64,000 nt of DNA from Candidatus Heimdallarchaeota archaeon. GTDB lineage: Archaea > Asgardarchaeota > Heimdallarchaeia > JABLTI01. Positions within the stretch are counted from its first letter, which is position 1. Every line of letters begins with the position of its first letter. The translations under genes were made by a program, and so were the position numbers. This document shows positions 37,884-45,720 of this stretch, piece after piece. Below the pieces are notes generated by a model. That model saw only the letters and a list, made by a program, of their open reading frames with translations, did not search any database and was not told the DNA's origin. The DNA is taken from NCBI GenBank assembly GCA_018238155.1, contig JABCTZ010000006.1:71321-135320 (forward strand), given 5' to 3'.

Positions 37884-38107
37884 TCTTCTTTTCCTCTTTA
37901 GATTGACTGAAAGAAACTTTTTATAATTCTTTCCTTACTAATCATTATTTAATATACAACTTAAATTAACCTTAATCTCTTCTATTATAAAAGAGAACTT
38001 TTTTTCTTATTTATTATCAGAATCATTTCTCGAAGTGATGAGAATGCTTTTTTAATACCTTGAAAACATTCAAGTAGGAAAATAAATTGATGAAATGAGG
38101 GTATCTT

Positions 38108-38359
38108 TTGTCAAGTTGTGATAATAAAAGAAAGAAAACATTGGATATGCTACTTATTTCTATTAGAAATAATGAACTCTTTGAACTTCTTAAAGAATAC
38201 TTGAGATTAAAGAATAATTTCGAAGAGCCTATTGATGCTAAAAAAATGAGAGAAAGAGCTGAAGAATGTTTGCAAGAAGATTTATTAGATTATGCTCGTG
38301 CATATAAGCTTCTTAAACTTGCTACGAAAATTCTGAAAGCTTGTAATGGTATAAAATAA
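38108..38359 (+). CDS. Small helical protein of unknown function
   Basis: From TTG 38108, with GAGGG about nine bases upstream, the protein has 83 residues. It is all-helical and charged: LLISIRNNELFELLKEYLRL and DYARAYKLLKLATKILKACN. The second half resembles a short helical bundle. It converges with the PlsY gene. No family recognised. Confidence 0.5.
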   Translation: MSSCDNKRKKTLDMLLISIRNNELFELLKEYLRLKNNFEEPIDAKKMRERAEECLQEDLLDYARAYKLLKLATKILKACNGIK

Positions 38360-38361
38360 TA

Positions 38362-38385
38362 GTAATGAAGTTTTCACTTCATTAC
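38362..38385. terminator. Hairpin between convergent genes
   Basis: GTAATGAAG and CTTCATTAC form a perfect 9-bp stem with loop TTTTCA. It covers the last codons of the PlsY gene and follows the stop of the plus-strand gene. Confidence 0.5.
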
Positions 38386-39084
38386 ATCATCTGGTTTGAG
38401 TGTTGTCCAGATTTTTGCTTCTCCTGAGCGTATCTTTTTGAATTCTGGAATGTAGCGAAGGAGAATAATTGCCAATATGCCAAACGAATATAGAACTGTG
38501 AACGGTATTCCATACCCTGAACCGTCTACTAGGTAACTATGTGGAAATATTTGTATTATTTGTGTTCCAGGACCTATCAAATCTAGAATGAAAAACACTG
38601 GTGAAATTAAGCTTACACCCCAACCCGAACCAACACCAGAATAACCTGAAAATCTACTTAACAGAACAATGAGTAATGGGAAGATAAGTGGTCCAATAGG
38701 CCAGTAGAAGAACATCAACGTTCCTGCCATTGTAGCGAGTCCTTTGCCTCCTTTAAATCCTAAATAAGGCATCCAACAATGTCCTGCTACTGCAGCTAAT
38801 GCTGTTAACACTACAAGATAATCTAAATGCGGATGATTACGCGCCAATGCGTATTCTACAATAGCACATGCAGCTGCACCTTTTACAAGATCAGTACCTC
38901 CGACTAACATTCCCCACCATACTCCTGTTGCTCGGATAGCGTTTCTTGTGCTTACTGAGCCTGAACCAAATTCACGTGGGTCTATTCCCTTTACTAATTT
39001 ACATACAATGAATGATGTAGGGAATCCTCCTAATAATAAACCAATAATTGGGGCAACAAAAAATTGCCATATAATTGATGCCAT
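38374..39084 (-). CDS. plsY: PlsY-type acyl-phosphate:glycerol-3-phosphate acyltransferase
   Basis: The 236-residue protein has about seven hydrophobic segments. The PlsY motifs are present: GSGSVSTRNAIRATG (usual form GSGN.G.TN..R), then DLVKGAAA, and GHCWMPYLGFKGGKGLAT with the conserved His and Lys. The Asn in the first motif is Ser here. PlsY transfers the acyl chain of acyl-phosphate to glycerol-3-phosphate, making lysophosphatidic acid in bacteria. ATG 39084 has an AGGAG site. It lies 29 bp after a DegV/FakB gene on the same strand, so the two are probably one operon. Confidence 0.9.
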   Translation of the reverse strand: MASIIWQFFVAPIIGLLLGGFPTSFIVCKLVKGIDPREFGSGSVSTRNAIRATGVWWGMLVGGTDLVKGAAACAIVEYALARNHPHLDYLVVLTALAAVAGHCWMPYLGFKGGKGLATMAGTLMFFYWPIGPLIFPLLIVLLSRFSGYSGVGSGWGVSLISPVFFILDLIGPGTQIIQIFPHSYLVDGSGYGIPFTVLYSFGILAIILLRYIPEFKKIRSGEAKIWTTLKPDDVMK

Positions 39085-39113
39085 TTTTATTTTTCTCCTG
39101 GTTTCTTTTGACT

Positions 39114-40010
39114 TTAATTCTTAGTGTTTTCAAGCCAAGAATTTTCATATTCTCCAAGATAACCTAAAGTTAATGATTTCTTGCCAACAAAGTTTGCTAC
39201 AATTGCTCCTGTCTCTTGAATAATTATCTTTTTGTTTTTAGGATTATATTGTTGCATATATTTAACGATATCCTCAGCTGCTTCAAGCCAACGAGTGTGC
39301 CCGATAATCACGTGATCACTATACCCATTGATATTTTCTAAAGCTGCTCTGCCATATTTCTTCATTTGTTGAATAATGATTTCATCATTTGCTCTTATTT
39401 TTCCTTGAACAATTATTTTTCCTTCTTCTAATTTAACAATGGGTTTTACTTTAAAGAAATCAGCGAGATACTTCTTTGTTTTGGGTACTCGTCCTGTTCT
39501 CACAAGATTTTCCATAGTGGATATAATCCCTGCAAAATTTATTTCTTCCATAAATTCAGTTAACTTTTCAATTATCGCTTCAAATGACATCTCATTTTGT
39601 GCCATTTTTCCTGCTTCTAAAACTAAAATTGCTAATGCAACGCTTGTTACTTTGGAATCAATGATGTGGATTTTCTTTTCTGGGAACCTCTGATTAACTA
39701 AAGCTTGTGTATTTGTTGCGATAGGTGACATTAGATTTGAAACGAAAATACCAATGACTGTATCTGCTTTTTGCAATGCTTCCTCTACTTTTTGAAAGAT
39801 ACTTCCAGGTGATGGTGTGGATGTTGTTGGTATTTCAGATGCCGTTCTTTCATAGTATTCATCAAGAGTTAATTCTCCTGTTGGACCACTAGAATTAAAA
39901 ACGTGGTCAGAAAAAATAATCTTTACTGGAATTATTGTTATATCTAATTTTTCAATTAATTCCACAGGTAAATCGCATGTATCGTCACTGATTATTGCTA
40001 CTTTTGCCAT
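39114..40010 (-). CDS. DegV/FakB-type fatty-acid-binding protein
   Basis: The 298-residue protein is full length for DegV. It begins VAIISDDTCDLPVELIEKLD and has PTTSTPSPGSIFQ and MENLVRTGRVPKTKKYLADF, the conserved lipid-pocket and subunit-contact patterns. In bacteria FakB presents a fatty acid to the kinase FakA, giving acyl-phosphate for PlsX/PlsY. No FakA is in the window. ATG 40010 follows GGAGA. Upstream a TATA-like AATTATAATAAAAAC and a CCTGG/CCAGG palindrome suggest regulation. Confidence 0.9.
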   Translation of the reverse strand: MAKVAIISDDTCDLPVELIEKLDITIIPVKIIFSDHVFNSSGPTGELTLDEYYERTASEIPTTSTPSPGSIFQKVEEALQKADTVIGIFVSNLMSPIATNTQALVNQRFPEKKIHIIDSKVTSVALAILVLEAGKMAQNEMSFEAIIEKLTEFMEEINFAGIISTMENLVRTGRVPKTKKYLADFFKVKPIVKLEEGKIIVQGKIRANDEIIIQQMKKYGRAALENINGYSDHVIIGHTRWLEAAEDIVKYMQQYNPKNKKIIIQETGAIVANFVGKKSLTLGYLGEYENSWLENTKN

Positions 40011-40034
40011 TGAATGATATCTCCTACAATATCT

Positions 40035-40067
40035 GTTTTTATTATAATTTCCCCTGGAAAAACCAGG
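40035..40067 (-). promoter_or_regulatory. Promoter with small palindrome before the DegV/PlsY genes
   Basis: A CCTGG-AAAAA-CCAGG inverted repeat (40053-40067) lies directly upstream of AATTATAATAAAAAC, some 40 nt before the DegV start. It could be an operator or simply a hairpin. Confidence 0.4.
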
Positions 40068-40181
40068 TTAGATTGTTATTTTTACTTTCATCATTAAAAA
40101 AATATCTAAGAAAATCACTTTTGGAGTAAGTAAAAATGAATTTTTCCTTCAAAAAAAACATTTAAATGGTACTCAGATGAG

Positions 40182-40592
40182 TTACTCACCTGCTTGTCCG
40201 TATTTGAAATCTGGTGCACAAAAGCTTGATTTTTCACCTTTTAACCATGCGTTTAGGTTATCTTTCTCGTAAACGACCTTGTCATTAATCGAGAGTTTTA
40301 TTTTATTAAGGCACCAATCATCATCTCTTGCAGTTTGTGTTCTTTTCTTGAAACACAAATAACGGAAGGTAGAACTATCCATATTCTCTGGTACATCTAA
40401 ATCAAAGCTATCTGTATTTCCTCTTTCAAAATCATCATAATGAGGTTTGTCTAGGTCCCATTCATGACCACCAACGTAGAGTACTACTGGATCATCTGTT
40501 GAGCTTCTTCTTTTCTCACTGCAAGTTGTGAGCTCGATGACAATTTTGTTAATTTTTTCGTAATTTTTGCCAGTCATTATTTCTTCCTTCAT
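40182..40592 (-). CDS. PLAT/LH2-domain-like protein
   Basis: The 136-residue protein has VVLYVGGHEWDLDKPHYDDF, then ERGNTDSFDLDVPENM and DDDWCLNKIKLSINDKVV. FERG.TD.F and DDW.L..I.L are the hallmark of PLAT/LH2 beta-sandwich domains, which bind membranes or lipids in eukaryotic lipoxygenases and lipases. It is a free-standing domain with four Cys. It lies 170 bp upstream of the DegV/PlsY pair on the same strand, so a lipid-related role is tempting but unproven. ATG 40577 is an alternative start. Confidence 0.7.
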   Translation of the reverse strand: MKEEIMTGKNYEKINKIVIELTTCSEKRRSSTDDPVVLYVGGHEWDLDKPHYDDFERGNTDSFDLDVPENMDSSTFRYLCFKKRTQTARDDDWCLNKIKLSINDKVVYEKDNLNAWLKGEKSSFCAPDFKYGQAGE

Positions 40593-40788
40593 TGAATTAT
40601 TATCTATGGTGATACTGCCTTTGAACTATAAAACAGTATTCTTTAAACTTCATGAAAATAGATAAAATATGGAAGACAAACAGAAATGATTTCCTTTTTG
40701 ATTTCGGTTCTCTTCCACATTCAATTCGAATACCTTTTCCAATTCCCGCGACGACTGCTACAATTTCTCCCCAAATTGCTTTTTTTTG

Positions 40789-40938
40789 TCATTTAATTTC
40801 ATCTTTTTTTACTCTAATTTCTTCATTAGATGAATTTTGAGAAGAATCAAATAAGTCGGTCAAAGTTCTGTTTGTATAAACCATCCTTTCTTTGATCCAG
40901 ATGGTTCCTCTCCTTGATTTCCCTTTTGAATCCATCAT
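40789..40938 (-). CDS. 49-residue ORF, possibly a truncated longer gene
   Basis: The frame begins MMDSKGKSRRGTIWIKERM and ends VKKDEIK before TGA 40789-40791. Past the TGA the same frame stays open and looks coding: KKAIWGEIVAVVAGIGKGIR, then IECGREPKSKRKS, up to TAA 40600. So it is either a short gene with a non-coding tail or a gene of up to 112 codons broken by one TGA. A TATA box and palindrome lie directly upstream. Not recognised. Confidence 0.45.
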   Translation of the reverse strand: MMDSKGKSRRGTIWIKERMVYTNRTLTDLFDSSQNSSNEEIRVKKDEIK

Positions 40939-40946
40939 AGAACTTG

Positions 40947-40976
40947 AACGATATATCGTTAAAGCGATATATAATT
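40947..40976 (-). promoter_or_regulatory. Perfect palindrome AACGATATATCGTT next to a TATA box
   Basis: The 14-bp palindrome (40947-40960) is followed by GCGATATATAATTC, a second half-site inside an AT-rich TATA-like stretch (40964-40977). On the minus strand the TATA comes first, then the palindrome, then the ATG at 40938, so a repressor there would block initiation. Confidence 0.6.
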
Positions 40977-41137
40977 CTTACTACAAATATTCACTAATTC
41001 TGTAAGTGTATCTTTTTCTTCCTTTGATAAAATTAAGCGTTGGGTTCTTCAGAATTCAAAAGATTTTGTTTGATTCATTTCTTAAATTGGGAAATATCTA
41101 TTAAATGCTACATTCAAATTTTTGATTGTGAACCAAA

Positions 41138-41701
41138 TTGATTTCTAAGACCGGTTGGTCAATAGAAAAAGGAAGAAACGGACTGCCTGTATGGCGGTTA
41201 AATCGAATACTGTCAATTATCCATAAGCACGCAATTAACTTGGTAGATGCAAATAGAGAAACACCCCTTGTTTGGAGTATAATGCATATGCATACCACAA
41301 TGCAGTTAGCAAAACTGATTGCTTTGCAAAGAAATATTGATCCCGAACTTGCTGGTTTGGTATGTGTATTCCATGATATTTACACACTTTACACTGGATT
41401 TCATAAAGACCATGGGTTGTTAGCAGAAAAACACATTGTGGAAATTATTGCTGAATATAATGAAAACACTCGAGATGAATTGTCTCCCGTAACTGCAGAA
41501 GAACAAATGTGTATCATTGCGGCTGTTAAAGTACATAGTGATAAACAATCAATGGAAGAAAACGTTTACGCGGAATTGTTGAAGGATGTGGATAGTTTGG
41601 ATAGTTATTTAGCAGGATTTACTCCCGGGCGAAAGTCTGGAAGAATTCCGCGAATAAATACTCTCTTCAAAAGTTTAAATTTAGACTGCCGTGTCGAATG
41701 A
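41138..41701 (+). CDS. HD-domain protein, predicted phosphohydrolase
   Basis: The 187-residue protein has SIMHMHTTMQLAKLIALQRN, then LAGLVCVFHDIYTLYTGFHK, which supplies the H...HD metal motif. VKVHSDKQSM and LLKDVDSLDSYLAG give the later His and Asp. It is therefore likely a metal-dependent phosphohydrolase acting on nucleotides or phosphate esters (family inference). The start at TTG 41138 lacks a clear ribosome-binding site. It converges with the glycyl-radical-domain gene. Confidence 0.78.
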   Translation: MISKTGWSIEKGRNGLPVWRLNRILSIIHKHAINLVDANRETPLVWSIMHMHTTMQLAKLIALQRNIDPELAGLVCVFHDIYTLYTGFHKDHGLLAEKHIVEIIAEYNENTRDELSPVTAEEQMCIIAAVKVHSDKQSMEENVYAELLKDVDSLDSYLAGFTPGRKSGRIPRINTLFKSLNLDCRVE

Positions 41702-41726
41702 GCATTGAGAAAAAAGTTCTGAGGAT

Positions 41727-41972
41727 TCATTCCTCTATATCTGCTGACCAATAATTGCCGCGTTGCCTTCGCTTTAATTCTGCTTGTTTAGATTTATTCC
41801 AATTTTGAATTTCTGAGAAATAGCCTACAATTCTACTAATACCGTAAACATTGTTGCTACCACATGATGGACACGTGCATTTTTCCTCAGAACCACTTGA
41901 TTCTAAATTTTCATTTATACAATGCTTTTTGAGGTTTTTCTCTTTCAATTTGTCTTTGCTCTGATAAATCAT
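41727..41972 (-). CDS. Stand-alone NrdD-like glycyl-radical domain
   Basis: The 81-residue protein carries CTCPSCGSNNVYGISRIVGY, then SEIQNWNKSKQAELKRRQRG. That is the C-terminal signature of anaerobic ribonucleotide reductase: CxxCG, then R.VGY with the glycyl-radical Gly, then W.N.GK..E...R. The ~600-residue barrel is absent. ATG 41972 has its own GAGGGATG-type site and a TATA-like AATATAAAATC 30-35 nt upstream, so it is expressed as such rather than being a tail of a lost gene. It resembles in principle the YfiD/GrcA 'spare part' of pyruvate formate-lyase. Confidence 0.65.
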   Translation of the reverse strand: MIYQSKDKLKEKNLKKHCINENLESSGSEEKCTCPSCGSNNVYGISRIVGYFSEIQNWNKSKQAELKRRQRGNYWSADIEE

Positions 41973-42258
41973 TCATCCCTCTAATCATTAGATCGTGATT
42001 TTATATTAACTAATTATACATTGTGTTTGTTTATTTAAATCATTTATCTCTAGAGATAACCTAAACTATTCTATTTCTTCGTCTAGACAAAAGGTTATGC
42101 TATCTCTCATGTTCAAAATCCAAAGATACGCGATTATTCCTCCTGTGTTTGGTTTACATAAAAATGTTCATTTTGCAATGGTTAGAAAGAACTTCGTCAT
42201 AGATTGATAGAAATACATAGTAAAATCTTGGTTTGTTTGCTAAACCATTGCTTTTTCT

Positions 42259-42783
42259 CTAACGCAATATTTTTGCTTTACAAACTGGACAATTTTTCAT
42301 AGTAGTAAACCAAATCATTAGATTTATTTTATCAAAATATGATTTGCATTGAAGGCATTGTAAAACATCCCGATCTGTTAATATTGGTATTCTGCTAACT
42401 GTACAGATATATTTCTTCTTTTTTACTTTTGCAATATTCATTTTTTTGATTTTTTCTAAATCTTCTTCTGAGAATTTTTTAGTTAATTCTTCAACATCTA
42501 TTTGCTTTCCATTACTTTTTGTTTGAATTAATTGTTCTTGATATTCTGCTTCGATCCTTTGATTTCTTTCCTCTCGTGTTTTTTTTGCCTCTTTCCGAAT
42601 TTCAAATATGATCCCCAAAATTATTGGAATTAAACTATTTAATGCTGTAATTACTAAAATAAATAATTCCTTCAAATTTATAGCTAAAACTATTCCTATT
42701 ATCCAATTAAGAATGAAACAGCTGAAAGCTAATACAATTTCTTTAGTTGGTTTTAGCATTCGTTTCCATTTTGCTCTTCTCAT
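42259..42783 (-). CDS. Two-TM protein with a degenerate RING-like C-terminus
   Basis: The 174-residue protein has two hydrophobic segments (about 14-36 and 40-60), then a charged linker (EIRKEAKKTREERNQRIEAE) and a C-terminal finger: CTVSRIPILTDRDVLQCLQC, KSYFDKINLMIWF and CPVCKAKI. Aligned to the RING proteins at 59-61.7 kb it keeps Cys 1, 3, 4, 7 and 8 but has Ser, Asp and Asn in place of Cys 2 and both His. It can hold at most one complete zinc site. Same topology as those paralogs. ATG 42783. Confidence 0.7.
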   Translation of the reverse strand: MRRAKWKRMLKPTKEIVLAFSCFILNWIIGIVLAINLKELFILVITALNSLIPIILGIIFEIRKEAKKTREERNQRIEAEYQEQLIQTKSNGKQIDVEELTKKFSEEDLEKIKKMNIAKVKKKKYICTVSRIPILTDRDVLQCLQCKSYFDKINLMIWFTTMKNCPVCKAKILR

Positions 42784-42849
42784 TCTTCATCCCTTTTACA
42801 TTATTTGATAAAAAAATTATCTCTCCATATTTCGTTAGGCTTTTTTATT

Positions 42850-42900
42850 TATAATAATATTTATATATCGGGGCTCCCCATACCATCCTCAGAGATGTTC
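42850..42900 (+). promoter_or_regulatory. Promoter and palindrome before the ribbon-helix-helix gene
   Basis: A TATA-like ATAATATTTATATATC is followed at once by GGGGCTCCCC, a perfect 10-bp palindrome (about 42871-42880). It lies 50 nt before ATG 42930. The gene encodes a ribbon-helix-helix protein, so autoregulation is likely. Confidence 0.55.
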
Positions 42901-42929
42901 TGGAGATTCTCTTAAAAGGTGAAATAATC

Positions 42930-43379
42930 ATGTATAAAGAGTCAAAAATGGAAAAATTAACAATAAATTTACCCCCTGTAGAGCTTGCAAGAATAGATAT
43001 TCTGGTAGAAGCAGGAATCTACCCAAATAGAACAGAGCTAATTCGAACTGCTGTCCGTAAGACTTTGGATGAAAATCAAGATTTTATCAAAGAACGCATC
43101 TCTCAATTCAGAGAGGAATTTGATCAAAAGAAGGAGGGAAATGATTCTGATAAATACTCTACGAAAATGTTTTACATGGGTGTAGTGAATTTGGGTGTTA
43201 AAACGTTTGAAAAGGCGATGAAAGACGGCAAAAAAATTCGTGTTGTAGCTTTTGGTTTACTATCAATCGATAACAAAGTAACTATAGAACAGATTGAACA
43301 AACCGTTGAAAGGATTAGAGTTTATGGTGTACTAGTCGCCTCGCCTAAAATAAAAAAAGCTCTAGCAGGAAAGCGGTAA
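42930..43379 (+). CDS. Ribbon-helix-helix transcription regulator
   Basis: The 149-residue protein has an N-terminal MetJ/CopG-type domain: KLTINLPPVELARIDILVEA, then GIYPNRTELIRTAVRKTLDE. The C-terminal ~90 residues carry an acidic helix and a small alpha/beta part with IRVVAFGLLSIDNKVTIEQI, repeated in pattern by RVYGVLVAS. There is no His/Cys nickel site as in NikR. ATG 42930 has an AAAGGTGAAATAATC site matching the 16S anti-SD; ATG 42948 is also possible. The palindrome upstream suggests self-control. Confidence 0.82.
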   Translation: MYKESKMEKLTINLPPVELARIDILVEAGIYPNRTELIRTAVRKTLDENQDFIKERISQFREEFDQKKEGNDSDKYSTKMFYMGVVNLGVKTFEKAMKDGKKIRVVAFGLLSIDNKVTIEQIEQTVERIRVYGVLVASPKIKKALAGKR

Positions 43380-43400
43380 ATATACGTTTGGTGATTGGTT

Positions 43401-43520
43401 ATGAAAACTAAGAAAACAATCATTGTGCCAGATATTACTTATAATTTACCTTGTGTAAGAATTGAATTAAAATTTAGAGAAAAGAAACTACGAGTAATTA
43501 TCTCACTCCTTGTATACTAG
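43401..43520 (+). CDS. Possible 39-residue protein
   Basis: The frame begins MKTKKTIIVPDITYNLPCVR and ends with a hydrophobic VIISLLVY. A GGTGATT site lies 7-11 nt upstream of ATG 43401, and the gene follows the ribbon-helix-helix gene by 21 bp in the same direction, so it could be co-transcribed. No family. Confidence 0.4.
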   Translation: MKTKKTIIVPDITYNLPCVRIELKFREKKLRVIISLLVY

Positions 43521-43719
43521 TTATAATCTTTGTTTATTGGTTGAAGTGGAGATAGACTCAAAATTCTTTCTCACTTTATTTTATTTTTTCACTTATTTTG
43601 TCCCTATCAAAGCACTCTTATACTTGACCGACAAAATTAATGGTTGTATGGTAGATTAGTAAAATAATCGAGTGTAAAAACTAGTATTAAATATGTAATT
43701 AAATTGGATGTTCATTAGA

Positions 43720-44076
43720 ATGAAAATTATGATTGTTGAAGATGATCCACTTATCAGACAGTTATTTGTTGAAGCTCTATCAAAGAACGGATACGAAGTC
43801 ATTGCAGTTGCTTCAAATGGTGCTGATGCTATTATGATGTACAACAATCTCAACCAAAAACCGGATATTATTATTTTAGACTTCCGTTTACCTGAAAAAA
43901 ATGGTTTTGAAGTTTCACAAGAAATCTTAGCGACCAATTCTAGTGCTGAGATTCTTATGATCAGTGGTGACCCAACGTTTGATCGAAAAGCGATTATTAA
44001 TCGTGGTATCAACTTCATGCAAAAACCTGTTGAAATAAACGCAGTTATTAATGAAATATCATCAATTTGTGGATAA
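43720..44076 (+). CDS. Stand-alone response-regulator receiver domain
   Basis: A CheY-like domain of ~118 residues from ATG 43720 (MKIMIVEDDPLIRQLF). The acidic pair EDD, phospho-acceptor Asp in DIIILDFRLPEKNGFEV, Ser in MISGD and Lys in NFMQKPVEI are all present. It should be phosphorylated by a histidine kinase, none of which is in the window. There is no output domain. The reading frame extends 4 codons upstream to 43708. Confidence 0.9.
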   Translation: MKIMIVEDDPLIRQLFVEALSKNGYEVIAVASNGADAIMMYNNLNQKPDIIILDFRLPEKNGFEVSQEILATNSSAEILMISGDPTFDRKAIINRGINFMQKPVEINAVINEISSICG

Positions 44077-44180
44077 TTAAAAAAACTCTGGGATGACCTT
44101 TTCTCCAAAAGAAACAAATAGTATAATTAGTTTACCAAACCAGCGTTAACAAATAATGAGTTATCTTTGGGGAAAATAAA

Positions 44181-45581
44181 ATGAATGTTCTAGTGCTAAG
44201 TTTTCTAGTTATTTCATCTCTTTTACTTCTTGTTTTAGTTGTTATTTCACTTTCCTTTCTTGGGCTATATCTCTCAGAATTAGGTTTGTGGTTTTCTTGG
44301 TTACCTTTTGGGTTAGTTATTGCTTCTATTCCTTTTCTAATACAATTATCTGCTGAACCTCACCCAAGTGTTGATTTCTTTTTATTGTTGCTAAGTACGA
44401 TTTTTAACATAGGTACATTTCTTAGATTGATTACTCCTTTTCTATTGATCTATCGAACAAATAAAGAATTCAAAGCAAAAATGAAACAATCACTAGGAAC
44501 GGACTATTTATTATATATCGACCCTAGAATTAGATCCCGGTTTTTCAAGAACGTTCACTTTCGATTGAAGCACTATTTCTGTGGAATAAGAGAAAAAAGG
44601 CTTCTTCAGAATATTGAGATACAAGAAGATGTTATCTACAAGACAGTAGGAAACGAGGAAATAAGATTAGATGCCTACTATCCAAGAAAAGATGGCCTAT
44701 TTCCAATCATTGTTTTTATTCATGGTGGGGGTTGGATGAGGGGTTCAAAAGATGAGGGTACGAATGAAAAGGTTGTTATGTTGCTAGCAACATATGGCTA
44801 TTCAGTTTTTAATATTGATTATCGATTATCCCCTTCTGAACCTCTGACTCACAATATAAAACGTCCCCATGAACATCCGACTATTCTTGAAATGGTATCT
44901 GATGTAAAATCAGCAATAACATTTGTTTTGAAAAATGGAACGCAATATAAAGGAGATACAGAGAATATTTTTCTATTTGGCAGATCTGCAGGTGCACATC
45001 TAGCTCTTCTAACAGCATTTAGTTTTGATGAGAGCTTCTTTGATGAATGCAATGAGAATTTCTCATTAGATAATTCACCAATAACGGGTGTGATAGCTTT
45101 CTATCCAATAACCGATATGGAAGATTTAGATGAATTTTATGATGCTCTAAATCCTTTAAGATTAGCCCTTGTAAGGGGAACTGGTGGAATAGAAGAAGAG
45201 AAGCTTAATCTGTATGAGTTGTTTTCTCCAATAAAATATGTGACAAAAGATAATGCATCAAAGCTTCCTCCGATTTTTCTTGCAGCAGGAAAGTTTGATC
45301 GAATTGTCGATGTTTATCAATCAGAAGAATTATCTGAAGAGCTTGATAAATTAGCTATCCCGAATGTTTATCTTGAACTTCCGTGGGCAAATCATGCATT
45401 TGATTTGTTGCTTTCAGGACCGGGAGGACAATTAGTGATTAAATATATGACCCAATTTTTAGTTTGGAGTCTCTCTAGAAAGAATCTACTTCAAATTGAA
45501 GCACTTGCAAACAAGTCTGGGTTAACAAATATCGTTTCTGTTGCTAAGATGAAATCACTTCAACAAACAAAGGAAAATTGA
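44181..45581 (+). CDS. Membrane-anchored alpha/beta-hydrolase (esterase), paralog 1
   Basis: The 466-residue protein has three or four N-terminal hydrophobic segments (to about residue 95), then an HSL/BD-FAE-type hydrolase: oxyanion motif IVFIHGGGWMRGS, nucleophile elbow LFGRSAGAHLALL, acid in AAGKFDRIVD and His in PWANHAFD. It is expected to hydrolyse carboxylic esters. ATG 44181 with GGGGAAAATAAA upstream. It is followed 140 bp later by a close paralog. Confidence 0.88.
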   Translation: MNVLVLSFLVISSLLLLVLVVISLSFLGLYLSELGLWFSWLPFGLVIASIPFLIQLSAEPHPSVDFFLLLLSTIFNIGTFLRLITPFLLIYRTNKEFKAKMKQSLGTDYLLYIDPRIRSRFFKNVHFRLKHYFCGIREKRLLQNIEIQEDVIYKTVGNEEIRLDAYYPRKDGLFPIIVFIHGGGWMRGSKDEGTNEKVVMLLATYGYSVFNIDYRLSPSEPLTHNIKRPHEHPTILEMVSDVKSAITFVLKNGTQYKGDTENIFLFGRSAGAHLALLTAFSFDESFFDECNENFSLDNSPITGVIAFYPITDMEDLDEFYDALNPLRLALVRGTGGIEEEKLNLYELFSPIKYVTKDNASKLPPIFLAAGKFDRIVDVYQSEELSEELDKLAIPNVYLELPWANHAFDLLLSGPGGQLVIKYMTQFLVWSLSRKNLLQIEALANKSGLTNIVSVAKMKSLQQTKEN

Positions 45582-45720
45582 GTGATAGAGTGTAGATTTT
45601 TGAATACCTATTGATAGATAGCATTTTTTTTCAGATTTATGTAGTAATATATAGTTCATTGTACCATTGTTTAATTGTGTGATGTAGTTACCATTGGTTG
45701 GTTGGGTTGGTTAAAAAAAC

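Larger units (their letters stand above)
40593..41137. other. Region with a palindromic promoter and an interrupted ORF
   Basis: No intact gene of ordinary length lies here. On the minus strand a short ORF (40789-40938) starts eight bases after a perfect palindrome and stops at TGA; its frame continues open to 40600. On the plus strand, 40977-41137 is AT-rich leader to the HD-domain gene. Confidence 0.5.

Noticed and set aside
40652-40840. 62-residue plus-strand frame
   Set aside because: It is opposite a frame that looks more like coding sequence (minus strand, 40600-40938) and has no start signals.
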